From positions 31,891,319 to 31,955,318 of the forward strand of contig NW_019211458.1 in NCBI RefSeq assembly GCF_002443255.2: a stretch of DNA of 64,000 nucleotides, written 5' to 3'. Both the position numbers and the translations under genes were made by a program. The stretch's first letter is position 1; the number at the start of each line of letters is the position of its first letter. The notes below the pieces were generated by a model. The model ran no database searches, was not told the DNA's origin, and saw only the letters and a list, made by a program, of their open reading frames with translations. This document shows, piece by piece, positions 26,696-38,634 of the stretch. The stretch comes from Varroa destructor (Eukaryota > Arthropoda > Arachnida > Mesostigmata > Varroidae).

Positions 26696-27579
26696 AAACT
26701 TAGAAAAAATAGACGACTACCAACAGCCACGTAGAGATCGATTCTAAACCACAAGTAAATATTCGGCACTCACTTATCAGAAAGAATATATTTGGATATC
26801 CGTGACTAATCACTTTACTAATATTTAAAATATCCATCGATACACTTATGTACATTCCTCGTATGCAAATTGTCGAGGTCATTGCTGAGATCATTTGTTG
26901 TCACAGGAGGGGGCACTGTGGCCCCGCTGACAACATTTTCGACTGGCACTCAGTGATAGACGAGACGATGCGTGATACATCGCTCTCATTTAGGTGGTGA
27001 ACTAGAATAAATGCCGTAGACGCTTAATTTCTCCTGCCTTTTTTCATCTGTACAGCTCTTGTTTGTCATAACGTTATGTAATACAACAGGGAACAGATTA
27101 GTTAGAGCCTTCTCGACCAAAGTCGGTGCGTTCTGATAGAATATAGACTTGTAGGACATCTTGCGTTAAAACGTGCGTTACAAAAGATGCTACTAATTGA
27201 GATTTTTGGTGATTAGCTATGAGTGTATTGTTTAAGCACTATTAACCATCTCCGGGTGCCTCGAATCACCCGTTACATGAAAGCAATCTTGCAATTCTAG
27301 TTGTATGTACGTGCATCGTTAAAAAAATTGATCAGTAATTACATCACGTAAACGCCAGCCCGCACCAGGTGCATTACGTATCCTAATGACTCGATACATT
27401 TGTACATTCGCAATACCATTCTAGATGGTAGGATCATTTGATACTTGGTCCTGCGTCCATGTATAACGATTGGAAATTGACAGTGTTCATATCGACAATG
27501 GCTTCGATGTTGTGTCCCTATTCAAAGCAACTGCATCCTTTAAAGAAAAGAACGTCATGAAAGGATAGGCCTTAAAATG
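26696..27579. other. No supportable gene; 3' side of the membrane-protein candidate
   Basis: This lies downstream of the candidate stop codon at 27580 on the minus strand. I found no clear AATAAA polyadenylation signal on the minus strand in the first few hundred bases. Confidence 0.5.
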
Positions 27580-27801
27580 TTACTGGTCCTCCTGAAACTT
27601 GATGAACTCTCCCTCTTCAAGCCACTTCGATCCGAAGAAGGTGGCGAAGCTAATGAGTGTAAAGATATTCCAGGACCAAACAATGTAGAAATTGTAGTTA
27701 CATGAGTCCAACATGATAAGTGCCAGAGGCCAAATGATCTTCTACACATTTCCAGGAATACAGACAAGGCAGACCATCGGGCCGGTCACTGTCAGACACA
27801 C
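27580..27801 (-). CDS. Candidate last coding exon of a small multi-pass membrane protein
   Basis: On the minus strand a CTGCAG acceptor after a pyrimidine-rich tract is followed by 74 codons in one frame to a TAA at 27580-27582. The frame reads VCLTVTGPMVCLVCIPGNV, then an in-frame TAG (27742-27744), then a hydrophobic segment around NFYIVWSWNIFTLISFATFF and an acidic tail GSKWLEEGEFIKFQEDQ. About two thirds of codons after the TAG end in G or C (35 of 53 by hand count), well above the AT-rich surroundings, which is typical of real coding sequence. The TAG may be a pseudogene mutation, an assembly error, or intronic: a TGTGTAG acceptor directly before AAG at 27741 would remove it and leave an exon of 27580-27741. 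I do not recognise the family. It could be one of the arthropod four-pass membrane proteins, but that is inference. Confidence 0.42.
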
Positions 27802-28003
27802 CTGCAGTATGTAAATATACGCTTAAATGTAAGTAAACGAAAAGAAATTATGTGATGCAAATAAAGCATCGGTTTATCTAGTGTACGCTTATTACGTTCG
27901 TTTATCATATATTAAAATTGCAAAATGAGACAGGCGGTTTAAATTAGCGGTTACTATTCCCTTTGACAAGGAGAATAGTCGGGCAATTGGGATGATGTTT
28001 TTG

Positions 28004-28016
28004 TTTTTTTTTTTTT
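28004..28016 (-). repeat. Poly(T) run of 13
   Basis: Thirteen T on the plus strand, inside the putative 491-bp intron between the exon candidates at 28293 and 27801. Confidence 0.9.
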
Positions 28017-28292
28017 GTCAAAAACTATCTTTAAATTTTTGCAGCTTCACGTAAAACCATTTTAACTATAATCATTGAAAATGTTTGAGGTCGACTAAGA
28101 CCACTGGTTAATGAGGACCTAACAGTTTTTTCAATAGTGTCTACTGAGTAAAAACCATTTTTACACAAACAATTGCGGAGCCTGGGGCATAATTGAACTC
28201 GTGTTGTAGGATCAGCTGCGTGGAACAACGTAGAACAACAATTTCCAGGCGGACTAGAACAAGCATAGCCGCGAAGATAGTTGTAGACGTAC

Positions 28293-28428
28293 CTGCCATA
28301 TTACACTATACGTCATGCATAGGACGGTCATTACGTACCACACAAATAATATAGATATATTAATACCCCAGTAAAAGGCTATGCAGATTACGACTATACT
28401 GTCATTATTTACAAACGAGTCGGAATAA
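28293..28428 (-). CDS. Candidate middle exon, hydrophobic, splicing in phase to 27801
   Basis: This minus-strand open frame reads YSDSFVNND and then a long hydrophobic stretch (IVVICIAFYWGINISILF...) ending YSVIWQ, enough for one or two membrane passes. It ends CAG|GTACGT, a strong donor, in phase 0. The candidate exon at 27801 begins in phase 0 after a CTGCAG acceptor, so the two join in frame across a 491-bp intron. The start is uncertain: AG acceptors before 28428 and before 28398 both leave one base of a split codon. Third-position G+C is about half, so codon use gives little support. The frame alone could occur by chance. The case rests on hydrophobicity, the donor and the phase match. 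Confidence 0.28.
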
Positions 28429-28682
28429 CTTAGAAAATTCATAAAAGGCAACAAATGAATTCGAATCACCGGTTTCTTCATGAATAAAGATAGCTATGTT
28501 ATTACCATACATAAAAGGCTCACATATTAGCTAATTTTCAATCCGCTTATGTTCGTGAATGGGAAAGCCCCTAAGCTATTTGGAAAACGAGCCGGTATAC
28601 GTGCTGCTGGCTAAATTTGCGCACTGTTTTTTAGTGTTGATTCAAACGCTAAGTCAAATCGTCCTCAGACGAGGTGATGCAC

Positions 28683-28846
28683 AATGAGATTACTATGAAC
28701 ATTATTGAAAATGAACATATTCCATACATCACGATCAGGCAAACGTAGCGAGAAAGATTTCGACGCGTACCCCCTGGGGGGCGAATCTCGTTTTCGAAAA
28801 ATGGGTTGCTATCATCCCGCCCCGACGAATACCTGCCACGAAGCAT
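28683..28846 (-). CDS. Candidate first exon with an N-terminal membrane segment
   Basis: Starting at an ATG at 28846, the minus strand encodes a short charged N-terminus (MLRGRYSSGRDDSNPFFENE) followed by a membrane-like segment NLSRYVCLIVMYGICSFSIM. A possible donor TT|GTGCAT at 28682 leaves two bases of a codon, matching the one-base start of the exon at 28428. The three pieces then total 522 bases, 174 codons, open except for one TAG. This model was assembled after the fact from several possible splice sites, so the agreement is suggestive only. The open frame also extends upstream to an ATG at 28906, so the true start is not fixed. Confidence 0.22.
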
Positions 28847-30967
28847 CTTCAGAATGCGGCGATGTGAAGTCTGCTCACAAACGCGGATTGAGAGACGGGA
28901 AACCATTATTATTAGAAATGAATGTCCACTTCTACAATACCGACCTCAACGCTACATGGATATTATTGTTACGTTAATAAAGTTGCCGCCTTTTTGCAAG
29001 TAGATAACAAACGGCAAAGCTGATCGAATTATCGACCGTATTATTTCGGAACATGACGATCAAGCAGAAGCCGCTTGAACACTCCGGTTTTCAAACGACC
29101 TAAGTTTTTCGAGCAAGCGGTAACATATCGAAAATGTGTATTCAATGCAGTTTCACATGTCCCACCTTGCGTTGTATTAGGCAAACCAAAATGGAGTCGA
29201 ACGAATTAAATATGGACGACGCAGACGTCTATTCGATCACAGGGTTACGTATTGACTGTTGACTTCGTGCATCCGACGTTCTAATCGCACACTTTTTTTC
29301 GTCACAATCCACTAGCAACAGCCCTGCGTGCGAATGAATAGGTACCGCCATCTGGACTAGATCCACCTAATGCCAAACGTATACGAAATCTGTTGGAGAT
29401 GGCATTCGATGCACCATTATGAATACATATCGATATTATCTCTCCAACTGAAGTGCCCTTAGCTATTACTTCGCGTACTGAATGTATTTCAGTACGAAAC
29501 GTATCACGATAATAGTAACTGTTTTGCTGTTTTTTTCAACAGTTTCTCACGAGGACGTCACTGTTAGCTGATATGACGTGTGCAGGACTCATCGAATCGT
29601 TAACGAGTGTTCCCGATGCAAAAGTTGCTGACACAATGTCTAATTTAGTTAAAAATAGATATTTTTTTTTAACTACGTCCGGTGCCATCGTTATGCCTTT
29701 GATCATGCAACCTACTCGCACATCCGAATTCGAGCCTGGCGTACCACCTCGATAATTAACAACCTACTAGTTGATTAGTAGGCTCAATAATTTTACCACT
29801 TCCATCTTTATGCGAAACTAATCCCTTCATTGTATCTATGGCACTTACACTGTCTTTTTCGTTTGTAACGAAGGAACAGGCTACGCTATGGTTAGCCTAC
29901 AGAATACTAAAATGAAACAGTTTAGATGTGTAACGTCCACCTAAATACGATTTTAGCTTTTAGGTTCGATGCTAGTCAAGCTTTCATAGGTGCATAAGTA
30001 AAATAAGCTAATCCACTCAAAATAACGCTATAGCTTTCAAATTAACGAAAATAAATAATGAATTGTTTTCTACGTTCTAATTATATGAGTGAGGCAACTG
30101 GTTTGAAGCTTCTTCTTGCTTTAGAAACAACGGGCCGGCGTGTCTCCTTCACGAGCAGATCTCTATAGACATCCTATCTCGAAGGGTCCAAGACAATTTC
30201 ATTCTAGTATACTACTGCAGCTGGCGTAATTCGATTTTCTGAGCCAGTTGGCCGCGCTTGATGTTAGGGTATTTCTGTTTACATAAACAACGTATCCTTG
30301 CCATTTTCACCGATACCAAGCGGACATTCTAGTCTTGTTTACCCTTACGTACACCTCTATCGATTTTATGGCACGAGCTGCTATGATTTATTAATCTTAG
30401 GTCGGACGATACGCTGAGTCCTTGTGAGTAAACCATAAGCAAAGAACGCTACGAAATTTAAGGCTGACTCGGAATTTCTGCTTGTTTCCTTAAGCGAATA
30501 TTGCTAATCGCCAATACCAATTGCTGGATGCAAAAATCTAAGAGTATACCTGTCGTAGATATAAGAAACGCGACCAATCGTGCTACAAAAATTAGATTGC
30601 TTCAGAATCACTATTAGTCGGCTGTCTCCTAAGTCACACATTTGCGGAAAAACTTTCCAGTCACTACAGGAAATCCCGATATGCGCCTAGCTTTTTTTTA
30701 TAAAGATAGAAAGGCACCTGATATATGTATATGATTTAATGCGCATCCAATCGAACAGGACTGACTATCGCAGCTTTTTCAATTACTTTTTTATCGTCTA
30801 CGTCAGTTTTTGCGCGCAATCACATAGCCCCAGCTTCGTACTGCCCTTAGAAAAACCCGATGAGTGTTACAACCGCGCTGTTCGTTTGCCAAATCTTATT
30901 TTGAAGGTGCATATCATATGAATTTAGAACCGCTCAAAATGGGGTCGCTACGAATTTGTCTCGATTC

Positions 30968-31006
<39 letters not shown>

Positions 31007-31384
31007 TGACACGAAAACGTGTCTGTGGACGTATCATGAAAGTTGCGAAGTGGGTTGACATCTGTTAGAAGACAATTATGCGCCGTAACGCCTAGCAGAA
31101 CCCAGAATGCTAGCAGAGCCAAATCAGTACTTCTCATTGAGGTCACCCGCACAAGACAAGACTTCAAGCCGACAAACAATGATGTAAAACGTAAGTAACC
31201 GTAGACGAGCACTTTAGAAATGGTGCGTGATATACCAGGTAAGATTTAACTGCACTTCAGCTACTCTCTATAACTAACGTTTGTTGAAAAAATGAGTGAC
31301 GGAAATTTCGTTATACAGCTTAAGAATGTGTTTAAATTATTAATATCAAACACATGAGCTCAGTAGGGACGAATGTCGTATTGT
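28847..31384. other. No supportable gene
   Basis: This could hold the promoter or more 5' exons of the minus-strand membrane-protein candidate, but none can be pointed to. It contains a 7-bp stem hairpin CCTACTA/TAGTAGG near 29766 and the long TA repeat at 30970. Confidence 0.5.
30970..31005 (+). repeat. (TA)18 microsatellite
   Basis: An uninterrupted TA run of 36 bases, the longest in the window. Confidence 0.98.
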
Positions 31385-31435
31385 GGAACTCAAACCGGCG
31401 TCCTCGGCTCTGCGACTGACGCCTTAGCCAGAATA
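31385..31435 (-). mobile_element. tRNA-like (Leu/Ser-type) SINE relic
   Basis: On the minus strand TGGCTAAGGCGTC (31430-31418) resembles a tRNA box A of the CTAAGGCG type. GGTTTGAGTTCC (31396-31385) is box B with one C-to-T change. The gap between the boxes is shorter than in a tRNA, so this is a degraded head of a tRNA-derived SINE rather than a gene. I could not place the body, tail or target-site duplication. Confidence 0.35.
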
Positions 31436-32153
31436 CTTGAAGACAATCACGGTAAAACAAAACAGCACCTTTCCTTGTCTCTCCGTTTCCTCGTTCACTT
31501 TTCCCCAAATCACCCACTGACATTACACTTTCTATTGTTTAACCTGTGCAGTTGTTACACTAGAAAAGATCGTCGTGTTATAGATGCGCAAGCCTGTAAT
31601 AATGAAATTCGGTACTAATCCTTGCGCTATTATCAATAATCGTCCATGTTTGTTTTGGCCAAATTAAAGTTAAGTTAAAATTTTGCTGAACATCGGGAAC
31701 AGCATGCCGCGTGCAGATGTTTTCTATCTAACACCGAAGCGAGCATAAACTTATAAACAGAACAAGCACAATTAATACGGCCAAAGTACTAAACTGTTAT
31801 ATATGACTGTCGGTATAACGCAGCTATTTTAACTCTGGTCTATTTTGTTTCCAATTGCAATCAATTTTAAGCGTCCACTACTCAATTAGTCTGTATGCAT
31901 TACATGATCAGACTGTATACGAGTAAAGTATAACGGTCATAGAGGTATCCTCATGTACTGAGTACGTACGTGCATACTTAGTCTCAGAGTGATGCCCTAA
32001 ACACCAACAATGCCTTGCTCGGCCTACAGTAGTTTACTATCTCCGGAATCGTTTAAGCGCTTTTAGTTCGTTTGGCGTCGTAACGACCCTACGCGCATGA
32101 ACCCATCGGCTTTGTTGGGTTCTTTTCTTGCGATGAGCATTTTGATAAAAAAC

Positions 32154-32171
32154 AAAAAAAAAAAAAAAAAA
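32154..32171 (+). repeat. Poly(A) run of 18
   Basis: Eighteen A after AAAAAAC. It could be a retrotransposon tail on the plus strand. No tRNA-like boxes or reverse transcriptase remnants were found in the few hundred bases upstream. Confidence 0.9.
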
Positions 32172-33053
32172 CATGGTACGCGGGTACCCAGGCACGCGGC
32201 AGACACAAAACAGCCTGTAATACCGGTCTCACTATCGTCTCAATTTCATAAATACAGAGTCGTTCAAAACAAAATTGGTTTTAACTAGTACAGCGTTCTG
32301 GATGATGGCTGATCAATTGAATATTGTATCTGTACGGATCCTCTCTCGCTTCGCGTTCCACGTTAGATATTTTGACGGAATGGCTCATATAGCGGATCGC
32401 ACGTCTACTATAAGGATTTCTGTAATGATAGGAAAAACATTTTGGTCACATCTCAGAGTCTAACCACATTTTGCTTTCGATATAAACTTCTTCCATGAAA
32501 CTCCTTAGAAATATTACGTGCGATCTTACAACGCAGACGCAGGAAGTAACCGTTGGGCACATGCAATCCGTTCAAAGGTAGTTTATTCGGCAGTATATGA
32601 AACAAGGATGTTCTATGTCAGCGATACCGTTTTATGCTCTTGCTCCGAGAGTCAAATTGTACCAGTTCAAATGTAGGTCAGAGATGGCGTTCTGTAGTTT
32701 GTTCAGTCCGACTGCACACGTTATTTATAATATCTGTTTATTACAGCATTAGTTTAATAACATAGAGGAAACAACGTACGAAGCTCTTAAAAGCATTTAG
32801 GTGGCGACTGAAGGGAAACAGCGCGTTCTTTTTTGAGATCCGGTAGATTTCAGCCGCTGAATTTGGGAACTACCGAATTAGGGTGGCTCATGCGAACGGA
32901 TATTATCAACTGAATGGCCAATAAGTCAAGACGACGAGATAACCCAGCTGTAAGGAGAAAGCAGATGTATACATTTCTGCGTGCTGTAGATAAACTGCGA
33001 ACCTTACAGCCTACAAACTTACCGTCAACAAAGATTTTTGCCTCGTCTCATCA

Positions 33054-33099
33054 TTTTTACCCTGAAAAACGTACGATTGCACGTTTTTCAGGGTAAAAA
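33054..33099. repeat. Perfect 19-bp inverted repeat with an 8-base loop
   Basis: The arms 33054-33072 and 33081-33099 pair exactly around ACGATTGC; the inner part reads CCTGAAAAACGT and its complement. It has the same architecture as the larger hairpin 1.5 kb to the right. It could fold as RNA from either strand, but the stem is short and perfect, unlike a typical animal microRNA precursor. Confidence 0.9.
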
Positions 33100-34557
33100 A
33101 GATTGCATCCAGCGCGTGACAAAGGCAAAGATGTCGAATCGATATCTGGCGCAATACAATATTCAAATGACAACACAGTAGCCGTAAATAGAAGTGAAGA
33201 TATCGCTTCCCTGTCGCTAATAATGATTCCACCGTCATAGCCATAGTCATAACAGCTGAATCACAATTGTTATGAAAGATGACAGACAATCACTCAAACA
33301 CGTAATCGATTTCGTGCATTTCAGGGCTTACCCAGATTATATGTAAAAAGCCATATCAATGGAACCACGGCACGACAGAGACTAGTCTAGAAACACCTAA
33401 AGACCCGAATATGGCCGTCTACGTTGTATTCAATATCAAGATAAACATCAAGTAGCATAAATAGCCACTCGACTAACGATCGTCAAGTTCAGCACAAATG
33501 ACTAGTGCCCCACTTATACTTGTAGCATCGTCGCCACCGTGGGTGTAACCCGTCAATATGTTTTGTGACATAGTCTTTATACAGTTTACGTATCACCCTG
33601 GTCACGCACCGGATCATTTTATATCCATATTTATGCTATTTATACAGTCTTCCAAATTTGTCGGCTCTGCATATTGTTCAAGACGCATATAGAGGATTTC
33701 CCCATATACGCAGAGTTGCAACGTGTAGGTGTCCCCGTACACGTCTGCAAGATATAGAGTTAAACGTATGCACGCGTTGACTGCAAGCAGCTTGCGAGCA
33801 ATTGACTTGACATATCGGGCGGATACGACAAACTCTGTTTTTATCAGACCTTAAACTCGATTGTCTGAGTTACGAATCTATGAAAATTCCAGTTATAAAC
33901 ACGTTATAGGTTGCATTTTAAAGGGCAGCTGGTTAAACAAATGAATCTGTACCGCTTCTCCGATTTGTGCTTTAACCAATAGGTAAACAGTTATATATAA
34001 TATTAATATATAAAGGTTAAAAAAAATTCATTGATTTCGTTCTCTGACTGCATAGAATAATCACAGTGTTAGAATCAATACACTTGAAACATTGTCGTCC
34101 GTGTACCACAGATAACCGTAGACTCTATGAAAACTGGTCGCTGCGTTAGAATTTTATCTTCCTTCCATATTTTATTTGTAATTTTCGATTTTATTTAACT
34201 GCGTGGGACGGCTCACGACACGGTACAGCTAATCCAATCCAGTCTTTAGGTCTTATGTCGATATTATGGCCGGTAAACAATCAACAATTCTCTAAAAAGA
34301 GATCAAAGTTATCAAGTCAAAAAGAGTTATAAAACTCCGTATTATTAAGAACTCTGAAAATCACGTCATTCGTACGAAGTGCGTGTCTGAGGTTTCGCGC
34401 TGGCGATATGATACGGCGCCTTTTCTCCATCTTCGTATGAGCCTTTGCAGCGAAGCGTCTATTATATCATATCTGTGTTCTGTCGTTTAGATCGTATACA
34501 GTCAAACAGCAAACCAATTAACTAAAAATTCAACTGGACTTTTAAGCTATTGACATA

Positions 34558-34629
34558 CCTTGTAAGAGCCTTCTATCGAATAAGCCTATGACAAATCATA
34601 GGCTTATTCGATAGAAGGCTCTTACAAGG
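34558..34629. repeat. Perfect 34-bp inverted repeat with a 4-base loop
   Basis: The arms 34558-34591 and 34596-34629 are exact reverse complements around the loop CAAA. Nothing in the surroundings resembles a transposon end, and no open frame is involved. A 34-bp perfect stem cannot be chance. It may be a recent fold-back (template-switch) mutation, a small RNA hairpin, or a fold-back artefact of library preparation. Perfect pairing argues against an old, drifting element. Confidence 0.92.
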
Positions 34630-37600
34630 ACAGACCACATAGTCAACTACTAATCTTTGTTGGCAATGCAAGTTATAAATGATCATCAAGATGGCGAGTT
34701 ACGTCGTTTGGTTTACGTTCTCGACTAGTAGCTGAAAGCACCGTATAAGAACCTTTTTAAACATAACGAGATGATATCATAGAAACGAATCTGGATATAC
34801 CCGTACGTACTACGTATCCAACCGTATAGCGCGTCCAGTAAATGGCCCAAAATCCGGAACGGAACGTTTCTTTGCCTATTTCATTTATTATGACTTATTG
34901 GGTTTCAAGACTCTAACCGTTTATTAGAAATATTAATAAAATAATTGAATGATTATTAAATTTAGCCTAGCTTTGGAAAACTCAAAACTTCTAAATTGGT
35001 TGGGAAAGCAAGCATTAACAAATCTGTAAGCTGCTACTCGGACAAGTTATTATAGTAACGGTAGGACTGATACCGAAAACGTAACGTAATTTATAGCCAA
35101 GTCCCGAAGCAGTTTGCTATCTGTAACAGCTGAAGTCAGAGAGTAGAATAGAAATTAGCTAGAACACGCAATTTATTCGATTCTTTTTTTAAGTAACATG
35201 CACTTCCTGGCGTGCGAACTTACGTGCGAAACTCCCATCATGTAAGTGCGCACCTGGCCACAGTTAGTGAGCCCCGCTGAGTGAGCCCTATTACATTATG
35301 CAGTACTGTTAAATAAATGACAATCCAACGTATAGCCACTGTTGAACGGTTGTATGCATATGCAATGACAATTCCGCTAACTCACGATTTGGACGCTCTC
35401 CGTTCAGGCTGAGACAGGAGCCAACAAAAACTAGGCTTTATATTTATATATAATATATTTAATATTTCACTCTGTTTGTCATAACCGTGACTATATCTAC
35501 ATCGGTATTTAGCACATCAATTAGCTCCAAGTAAAAGTGGTACATTCAACAATGTGTTGAAGAACGGTGAAACGTTGCCAACGCATTTCTTCCTAGTAGT
35601 CTTTTTTTGTACTTACTGATCTACAGCACTAATCCCTACGCATGCCAAGAACTTACCCAGTTGGACTTCTACTGTTCTGTTATTTTGCTCTTCGTCTAAC
35701 TTCCTTATTTGGTCCTTTTGTTTTGCTATCTACGAACACGAGTAACTAATGTGGCACGGTTCCACGCTCGCAGTCAATCCTCCCAGCACACTCACATTAC
35801 TACAACCATTATTAAGACGATTACCGAGCAGCTTTGCATGTGGCCAAATCAGGAAAAGGTAGCGACAAGGATAATCTACCGTTGTCGCATAGCGTGATCC
35901 AAAACACGTAACGTAATACGTATTAGGGTGCGCCATTCCGCTGGCGGCAGAGTCACGAAGGGCAGCTCAGCGGAACGAGCTGACAACGAAACGCTCCAAA
36001 GGTGCTGTTTGTAGCGCTGTCTATTTAGGGCCGTACGTTCCGTATACTGTACAGAGTCGCTATGTCGTATAAGCTGCGATAAGTAACCATGATTCAACAG
36101 CGCAATACGAAATTAGGCGCGGTGATGCCGAGGACGAAAGCCATAGCTCTCACAATATCCGGTCATTTCACTGTGATACGTTAGTAGCAATAGTAATAAT
36201 AACAATAATAAGAAGACGAAATGAAACTAGCTCTAATGGGTACCTAAAGCAGTTCTTCTTTGACTGATTGTAAGTTACCACCGATACCTTGTCCATTTTA
36301 TAGAGAACGGCCTGCAGGGCATGGGTGGCCAGCAGCGACAGAAAGCTGCGCGCTTCTTTTTACGATCAGCGCTCGGTTGTTGCTGGTACGGTGACACGAC
36401 AACCTAGGCTAGGTTCGCCTAATAAACCCCCTTCTTTGGTGCGATACAGTGGGTCGCGTCTCTGATAGTCACTGATGAAGATAAATCAGAGTCACAACTA
36501 AGGACAGCTCTTGCATGCAACGATTTATGGTAAATGTGTAGCTTTCCGTATTTTTTGTAGATGAACATTCAATGGTAATTAAACTTTTTGAGACTTGTAA
36601 CACACGATTAGTGATTATTGCAAAATGTGGCGATAAATTTTTCCTCTACCCACGTACTACACCATAACCATCTGTTGTCATCATGGTAAGACGGATGCCA
36701 ATAGTAGCTTTGTAGAAACATTAGTCTAAAAAGCAACAAAGCACAAACAAGGTCCTACTTGTACTAAAAAATGCGCTGCATCCGGTGACGGGTTTTAGGA
36801 GCTCGTTTTTACCTCGTCCTTTACATTCGTCCATACATTTATTTCAGCCTTTCGCTCACGTTTGCTTTTATATTAACGTCCATGTAAATGATGCATCGCC
36901 CAGATGAAACAAAATGTTCATACGATTCGTTGACTGACCAATCGGTGACAGATAGAAAAAAAACAGTGCGTTATTTTTTTTTGTATTTGTATAATGTTTT
37001 TGCTAGGTAGCGTGAACACAATTTAGGTAATAGAACAATTTCAGATAGCTTTACGTTATTATTTATATTATATTATAGCTCTAATAAGGCAGTCATCGTT
37101 TAATCAATGTATTTTTGTGATAGGAGATTAGTGTGCGCGTCCGGCAGTTTTACGAACGGTAGATGGTAAAGGGTAATGATATGAGGCACTGTTTCCCTGC
37201 AAATTAAATATATGATTAATTTCTGAAGTGTTTCGCATAAACGAAATGAAGTTTCTCCAGACAGATTGAATCATTCTACGAGATTTCACATAACTAATCC
37301 GTGTTGAAAACACGCTTAGGGCACGCACATATCAGTGGCAAATGAGTGTACAAAAATATGTAATAATAATATTATATTAATAGTGGCAATGATCATAATT
37401 TAAAGTGCGAACAAAAATGAGCTAATACGCGAGGTTCATAGCAAAGCCATGCATACCTTTGGCACCTATTGACAAAGCCCAGAAAAGCACCGTGACATGG
37501 TGGATGTATGTTCCGCTTTCGTATCGCTTTTTTTTTTCAAACAAATCGCTGCTGCCAGGCTCGAATCAGGATCGGAACCGTCGCCCAGTTGGCGGTACCC

Positions 37601-38040
37601 TATCACGTGCAGCAATAAAATCAAGATAGATACTCTACTGAGCATTGGACACCTGCATAGGTACGTCGACCCGTACGCTGCAGACACAATCTTTCCGCCC
37701 ATTTAATTCCGTCCTGTGTTCCCTTTTGCGACGGATTTAGCTCATCGGTAAACTGTTGTAGATATCGTCAACGCAATGAAATCCATAGTCATGTTGGTGA
37801 CGCGGCGATCGGGTTTTGCGCTGATGTCGCTTCAACTTTACTGAGAATGAAGCATTATAATCCCGAGTAGTTAAATGTACTCTTTCCTCTTCTTAGAGAC
37901 TCAAATTAGTTCGTTTAGTTCAATGATAGCGGAGCGCGTTAACATGGTCGTAGCTGACAGGGTAGTGATGAAGTCTGCTATCCGTGTTGATGCGAACTTT
38001 GACAGCCCTGCGCATGTATGCCCGTCCGTCGCTCTGTCTG

Positions 38041-38060
38041 TCTCTCTCTCTCTCTCTCTC
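38041..38060 (+). repeat. (TC)10 microsatellite
   Basis: Twenty bases of TC follow imperfect GTCTGTCTG units. Confidence 0.96.
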
Positions 38061-38597
38061 GGCGTATGCGTATGTGTATCTCTTTGAGGCGGTGCGGCTC
38101 TAAAAAACAGAGTCGAAAGAATATGACCATGACTGTGGTAGTCTGCGTTAACTACATTCAAAATCCTGGTTGGTCCGCCGGAGGGAAAATTGTACACCTC
38201 CGGTGTGGGACCGACAACGTGGAAATTGACGGGAGGCATTGAAGCTATGCTAAACCACAGTTTTCAGTATCGGCAAGCCTAACGAGGCTGAGGTAGAGGC
38301 TAGTCGGCAATGCCACCCAAACAGCGAGATCGGTTGGCTTGCTGAATCTGTCGCAGTCTGCGAGCATCAATTAGAACGGCCGAAAAAAAATTTGTTAACC
38401 ACAACAGCCACGTTGATATAGACTAGCAAATATTCCAGAACCTAAGAAGCAGTGAAAGTGTACTACGAGGTCTTTTTGAGATGACTGTGTCTTTTAAACA
38501 CAGTCAGTTAGAAATTAGTAGTGGACCGTCGTTTATTCCAAGCCAAGGAGCAGACGAATGCGCACGAGGGACGAAACCGACTTGGCAGAGTGCTTTA

Positions 38598-38634
38598 AGA
38601 AGCCTTTAAGCACTTTAATAGAGTTATAGTGTTT
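38598..38634 (+). repeat. Dispersed direct repeat, copy 1
   Basis: AGAAGCCTTTAAGCACTTT followed by AATAGAGTTATA closely matches 39736-39770, with about two substitutions and one indel over 31 bases before the match tails off. The family is unknown. The copy overlaps a 10-bp imperfect inverted repeat (AGTGCTTTAA...TTTAAGCACT). Confidence 0.5.

Larger units (their letters stand above)
31436..38597. other. No supportable gene; hosts two perfect hairpins
   Basis: Apart from the hairpins at 33.05 and 34.56 kb and the A-run at 32.15 kb, I see only AT-rich sequence, with slightly CpG-richer patches near 35.93-36.01 and 36.30-36.40 kb and an AAT/AAC triplet run near 36.19 kb. Confidence 0.5.

Noticed and set aside
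37545..37620. Minus-strand GATTCGAGCC with an upstream CCAACTGGGCGACGG, resembling tRNA boxes
   Set aside because: Box A has several mismatches, spacing is short and the T stem does not pair well. It may be a third SINE relic but is not supportable.
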